From Himantopus leucocephalus (lineage: Eukaryota > Chordata > Aves > Charadriiformes > Recurvirostridae): a stretch of DNA of 64,000 bases. Location: positions 20,014,860-20,078,859 of the forward strand of contig RSEF01000013.1 of the NCBI GenBank assembly GCA_003993805.1, read 5' to 3'. The translations under genes and the position numbers were made by a program. Below the pieces are notes generated by a model that was given only the letters and a program-made list of their open reading frames with translations, did not search any database and was not told the origin of the DNA. This document shows, piece after piece, positions 58,901 to 64,000 of the stretch (position 1 is the first letter of the stretch; each line of letters begins with the position of its first letter).

Positions 58901-61900
58901 TTTAGCAGAAAGATGTTGTATCAGTTCCAGTTTATTATTATATATGTTTGGCTTAGAAGGAGGAATATCTAATTATACTAATTGCTTCCGGTTTGGGAAC
59001 GGACCCTTCACACTTGGATAAAGGTGCCTATAAACAACAGCGTTTCTGCCTGCTCAGGCTGCGGGTCAGGTTTTACATGCTCTGAGAAGATTAACTTTTT
59101 TCCTAGTGAAGAATTTAATTACAGGAAGTGATTAGCCAAGTGCTCCCAGTCAATACAGACGCAGTACGAGCGCTCAGGAGTCTGCGCGTTTCCCTATTAC
59201 ATGCGAAGCCCAAGAATGGCAAAATTCTAGCGAAGCCATTTGGGTTTTAAGCTATACCAGCAAGACCTGGACCTCCACAGGCCAATTACAGCGTGCTGAC
59301 TCAAGCAACATTCAGCAGGGCTGGAAAGGGGGGAAACCAATAAAAAGACAGCAGGAGACCAAAACTCCATTTTAAAATACAGGAATAACATCATTTTATA
59401 GGCTTCTTGTTTTCTAATTTGCAACATTGCAAAAATCAATGGCTTTTGGAAAGTGAAAGAAACGCACACAGCAAACTGCTCGCAAACCTGCTCGCCAGAA
59501 AACAACGCTTGTCGATAAATACAAATATTGTTTTCCCCATCTTTTGCAGGGGGATGGGACAAAAGAATGCCTTGAATATCTCCCATCTGCTTTAACATTT
59601 TTCACTACAGGTTAATAATTGTACCAGCAGCTATTCACTAAGCAAGAAAAAACTGTAATTAAATACACCTAAAATAGCCTTCCAGCCTCCAAATAGCACT
59701 GCCGAGAGCGTAACAAAAGCTAAATCTGACAATCCAGCCAAGCTGTCTATTAGCACTCTCACACTGGAGGTAACCGAGAGCGACAGTTAAAAGCAGCTTC
59801 TATTTTAATCTACTGTCATGCAGAGAGACTGTTTAATCAGCACGGGGAAAGGGCAGCCCCTGATCCCACCGAGAGGGCCTGGAGAGGAGCTGCCTCCGCC
59901 GCTCCCGGCCGGGCTGGGGGACCCGCAGCCCCCGGAGCCCGCAGAGCGACCGCGCGCCTTGGCCCTGGCTGGCAGGAGGGCAGCTCTGCAGGGACAGCTG
60001 AAGGCAACAGAGCAGCCACGAACAAATGCCACCTAAAACCAAACATTAACTTTGCAGAGTTAAAGTCTTTCCAAGCACTCTGCCAAGACAGGAGTTTTCC
60101 CAACAAACTCTTCCCAAAAGCTTCATCTGGATGAGTTAGTATCATCATCCACTGGGAGCACCTTCCCATTTAATGCGTCTGACCATACCCGTATCCTCTC
60201 GTGCTGACCTCACTGAAGAAGTCGAGTCCATCAGTGGTGGGCGAAGCATTTGCGGAGTCCACCTCAGGACAAACTCCCACAGCTGCGGCTGTGTTACCAT
60301 CGCCAAACACCGCAGTGCCCGTACCAGCGACCACGGCACACAGCTCCTGGACACCAGGCTGATATGAAACAGATGCGACTGAGACCGACTTTGTAAAACA
60401 GCACCGAAAATCACTCCTCTTTCCAGGTGATAAAATCGCTGCAGGTTTACCCTAACCAGGCCAGGGTGTGGTGAGCGGTATCCAACACCCAATGGAGGAA
60501 AACTCACAAGGATGATCTCACAGTGTATTTTTCTTGTGCTAAGTATCACTCCCATCTCTGCACGTGCACTGCGAAGGTACCACTGGGCCCACAGGCCACG
60601 AGGCCACCAGCCCAGTGGCCACTGGCTGCAGCCGCCGCTCTGAGCCCGACACACTGCGCATCGGCGCACGGGGTTTACAGGGGGATGGTTTCATCTGATG
60701 GCCTGAGACTGCATATGCAGAAGAAAGAATCCTTCTTTTTCTGGCAAATCCCAGTCCACCAGATTTCATCACCTTGTCAATAACTTCGCACGTTGTCAGA
60801 AACAGATTGCAAGGAAAGAAAGAGGTTTGGTGAGGCAGTAGCTCTCAAAAGATAGAGAACAAAGTGCCACAGAAGTCAGGAATTCAGCTGTACAATGGCA
60901 CTCCAAACCAGGGCACGTCTCCTGTCAGGAGTCACGACGAACATTTCTAGCCAGCCAAGTGAACAGCGACGTGTTCTCCAGCCGCGCTGCGTTATTACCT
61001 TGCAAAGGGAAAAGCTACGGAGCAGAGCAGGCAGCCGCGGTGCCCCTGTTCGGGGAGGAATGCTGGCGCTGGCCATGTTCACCACAACAATCGCTGCCTG
61101 TGGCCAAGCCACGGTACATGAAGACACCGAAGGCTTTGGTCAGGACGCTTCACCCCCTCCAGCAAGCGTGGAGACAGGGCAGGACCCCCGGCCCGATGGG
61201 GACAGACGCCTCCCGCACACGGGGACATGAGCATCCCTAAGGAGACGCCTCCCTCCAGAGAGTGCAAGGAGAAGTAAAATGAATCTAAAAACAACCTCGC
61301 CGTTTTAACAGCAGGTTTCTCTCTTAAGGGAAAGCAGAGCTCTCTCTTAATTAAAGAAACAAAGCCTTTAAGAATAAAACTCCAAAGCCTCGCTGGTTCC
61401 CAGGGCTGCGTGGGTCCCTGGCAATGGGAAGCACACCAGACGTGAGCACAGTTTGGAGCGATTTCTGGCAGTTTCTCTCTAAATACAGCTCTGCACAGTC
61501 CCTCCTCCTGCCTCTGAAGGAGGTCTCCATCTCGCCCCACACCGCTCTGCTGCTGCCCCGGCCCTCGGCAGGTCCATCGCTGCACGACCCTGCCCGTGCG
61601 GAGCTGGAGCGCCGGGAAAGGGCAGTTTGGGTGAAGGAAAAGGGCAAGAGTAAGGTTTGGTGCAGAAGCCCCCAGCAACAGAAACCGCCCTCAATGTTCT
61701 GCCGGGGACAGGACTTGGCTCCTCAGAGAAGGTCCGATACGTGACCTGGGAGGGAGCAGCCCAGTCTCAGCCCAGTCTCAGCAAGCCTGGAGCGCTCCAG
61801 CCGCAGGGGCCGGGTCTGCCCGCCGGACGGACGGGCTCTTGGCCACAGGAGAGGCACAGCCAGCACCGGCTGCCACTGCCCTACCACGCCAGCCAGCACC

Positions 61901-63909
61901 AGGCCCTGCCACTTGGGCGCCATCGCATCTCCCGCCTCCTCTGCCCGCCTGCAAAGTTAATTTCATTATTTAAACCCCCTGGTCTGCGCTGCGCCACCCA
62001 CAGAGCCGGCACCACGGGGTCACCGCAGGCCGCAGCCCCCACAGCAGCCGGCACAGCCACGACGGCAGAGGCAGGGTCTGGCGCTGGAGGATGAGGCGAG
62101 GCCAGCGGCGGCACAGAGCCCACCGTGTGGGGGCTCCCAGCGCCCCAACGACGGCCCCGTGCGGGCGGCCGGCGCACTGGGACCCCGGGGCTTGGCACAA
62201 ACGCAGCGGCCTCAGGCGAGCTCCGCGCTGGGCGGTTCTGCCAAACCCAACGCAGGCGATGGGCTCGGCCAGCCCGCTGCCAGGCACTGCCAGTCGGAAT
62301 TCATTTTGGTTTACATTGCTCCCAGATCTACAGAGGATTTTATTCTAACACATGGCAGAAGACAGGCGTGCTATTTTGGTTGGGAAAGTAGTAAAATATA
62401 CAGGTTGCCATTTGAGAAGACAGCAGAAATTTTAGCAAAATTCTCAGTTCTCAGTCTGGGACCAGACACACCAGACCCTGCGGGACAGCTGCCCAACCCA
62501 CAAACTGACTTTATTTCTTCTGCCCGGATCACACTTGTGTTTTGAGCTATTCCTGTTTGCAGTAAGTATTACACCACAGAAACTCTGCGAAGCTCACAGG
62601 CCCAGCAGGTGAAATCCCATTGAAATACACATTATCAGTTACTTTGCAAAGTTTCTGACTCCCCTTCTGGAAGGATTTCCATAGGTTTCATAGATGTTCC
62701 CACGTTTTCAAAGAGTAACTTCAAGGAACACGTTTATGGGAGCCCCACCTCTCCTGCTTTTACAACTCCCAACTGAAGCGAGTACGGGAACCTTGAACTT
62801 GTGCACGCCAGGCAGGGAAATGCCATTTTTTCTGTTTCACAGAGGAGGAGGAGGAGGAGGGTTGGGGTCTGCCCAGCAGTCGATGTGAGGACAGGCCCTA
62901 GCCATAGAAGTTGAGGACAGAGTCACGCCATTGTTCACTCCACTTGACGGTGCCGTGGAGGCAAGTGGCCGAACCCTGCCATCAGGTCCGTTGGGGGATG
63001 TTCGGCGCTGCCTTGGGTGGACCAGAGCCCCCTGAGAAGAGACAAGTGAGGGACGTGACTTTGTGCGAGCGGGGCAAGGGTGCCCGCCAGGCTCCTCAGC
63101 AGCTCAGGGAGGTGTGACATTCAAGCGACAGATCTATGAATGATCTACAGAATAACGTCACGGGTTTGTAACTTCAGCAACAGATTGACACAGTTATGGA
63201 AAGACACAGCAAAATGCAATTTGGGGAATAAAATTAACTAGAGTTCCCGTGACTCCAAGCAGAGCAAACATAAACGCAGAAGTCCACAGCTTTGGACTTG
63301 TCACATTACCAGCCTCCAGCGTTTGAAATGTCCTGCTGCTGCCACGCCGTGCCCTCCGCACGCCCCTCGCTGCCTGCAGCTGCCCACCCACAGGACAGTC
63401 TCGCACAAGTCAAGCACACGGGTACGCAAGGTGCCAAGTGACGACAGAACCAACCACCTTTAGCTGGACGGGCTGTTGGACTCGCAGCTGCTCGTCCCTC
63501 AAGAAGGGGGGTCCTAGAAGTGGCTGTGAGTATTCCTCTGCCCTTCTGCCTCCTCCCGCAGCTAAAATACCCGCGGTCAGAAAAGGAGAGATGGCTTCTA
63601 CCTGCCACATAGAAAACCCTCATGCAAAGAGGGCACCTTGCACTTTGACCGGTTTTAGCTGTTCAAAGAGATGGTAGGAAAGGTGACAAGTCGAAGCCCT
63701 CAACAGCCAACCTCCTCCAGCAACACAAACAAGCTGTAGAACAACAATTCTCCTGTCCTGGTGCCGTAAACCACACGGGACATGAGGACTGCACAGCCAG
63801 AGCCATCGGGACCAGATCTGGCATCTGCATTTAACAGACAGACACTGCTGGTGACATACTGTCAGCCACATGAACGATGAGGGATGTGCAGGCCACTTTG
63901 GGCAACTTT
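58901..63909 (-). other. Large upstream intron, to near the window end
   Basis: AT-rich, repeat-poor sequence at 58900-59820 (including GTAATTAAATACACC near 59656) gives way to GC-rich blocks (59860-60010, 61530-62300). A 174-codon minus-strand frame at 60145-60669 has no recognisable domain. A short GAGGAG run lies at 62842-62858. No PPP2R2B exon or other gene was recognised. Confidence 0.6.
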
Positions 63910-64000
63910 CACAGAAACACAGAACGGTTTGGGTTGGAAGGGACCTTTAAAGGCCACCCAGTTCCACCCCCCTGCCCCGGGCAGGGACACCTCCCACCAG
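63910..64000 (-). mobile_element. CR1 LINE 3' end, cut by the window edge
   Basis: The sequence begins with a degraded CR1 terminal signature in reverse (ACAGAACGGTTTGGGTTGGA). It continues with GGGACCTTTAAAGGCCACCC and GGCAGGGACACCTCCCACCA, closely matching the copy at 44539. The element runs on beyond position 64000. It has the same orientation as PPP2R2B. Confidence 0.92.

Larger units (their letters stand above)
7260..64000 (-). other. PPP2R2B: PPP2R2B gene, 3' part (residue 24 onward through 3' UTR)
   Basis: Eight exons on the minus strand encode the B55-beta regulatory subunit of protein phosphatase 2A. The three-part enzyme consists of scaffold A, regulatory B and catalytic C; B55 selects substrates. 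Joined, the exons give 1262 coding nt in one uninterrupted frame with GT/AG introns throughout. Adding 70 nt from upstream gives 443 codons plus stop, the usual length of this family. The paralogue call rests on the C-terminus, which ends QDKVN with no extension (B55-gamma adds residues, B55-delta ends QDKIN as I recall), on [11 protein letters not shown] in the last exon, and on [12 protein letters not shown] in the 166-bp exon. The right-hand border is the window edge, not the gene start. The left-hand border is an estimate from poly(A) signals. In mammals this gene is mainly neuronal and has several alternative 5' exons; none is recognisable here. Confidence 0.95.

Noticed and set aside
35429..64000. 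Upstream exon for residues 1-23, or the alternative mitochondrial-type first exon
   Set aside because: I scanned the minus strand for the conserved N-terminal coding sequence and the alternative N-terminus and found neither. They are probably beyond the window.
1..64000. tRNA, rRNA or known microRNA genes
   Set aside because: No cloverleaf with A and B boxes, rRNA core or familiar hairpin was recognised by eye. A tRNAscan-SE or Infernal run would be decisive.

Overview
The window is vertebrate genomic DNA and most likely avian. It shows split coding exons with canonical GT/AG borders, GC-rich introns with many short minisatellites, and 3' fragments of CR1 LINEs, the dominant bird retrotransposon. 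Assembly gaps (one run of 100 N and four single N) mark it as draft assembly. There is no bacterial or phage gene organisation.

The only gene I can support is PPP2R2B, the B55-beta regulatory subunit of protein phosphatase 2A, on the minus strand. Eight coding exons run from high to low coordinates: 35331-35428, 33827-33992, 31630-31742, 20459-20636, 17671-17835, 10295-10464, 9641-9732 and 8517-8796. They are 98, 166, 113, 178, 165, 170, 92 and 280 bp long, 1262 nt in total. All join in frame, and they supply residues 24-443 of a protein of the usual 443 residues. The first 70 coding nucleotides, any isoform-specific first exons and the promoter lie beyond position 64000. The C-terminal peptide separates this paralogue from PPP2R2A, C and D.

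Layout: 1 to about 7250 is GC-rich sequence downstream of the gene with no gene I can recognise. About 7260-8516 is the probable 3' UTR, with three groups of AATAAA signals on the minus strand. Positions 8517-35428 hold the exons and seven introns of 0.56 to 11.0 kb. Positions 35429-64000 are part of one large upstream intron of at least 28.5 kb. That intron contains a 20/18-bp minisatellite, a 31-bp minisatellite, two minus-strand CR1 fragments (one cut by the window end) and several AT-rich patches that are candidate conserved non-coding elements.

How it works together: the exons build a seven-bladed WD40 propeller that holds substrates next to the PP2A catalytic subunit. Exon 31630-31742 carries the beta-hairpin handle that docks on the scaffold A subunit. 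I found no previously undescribed system. The most useful second looks are a weak-looking 5' splice site after the 178-bp exon, AT-rich islands with homeobox/POU-like motifs in the introns, tandem repeats that create long spurious reading frames, and two places where a single N sits between identical copies.
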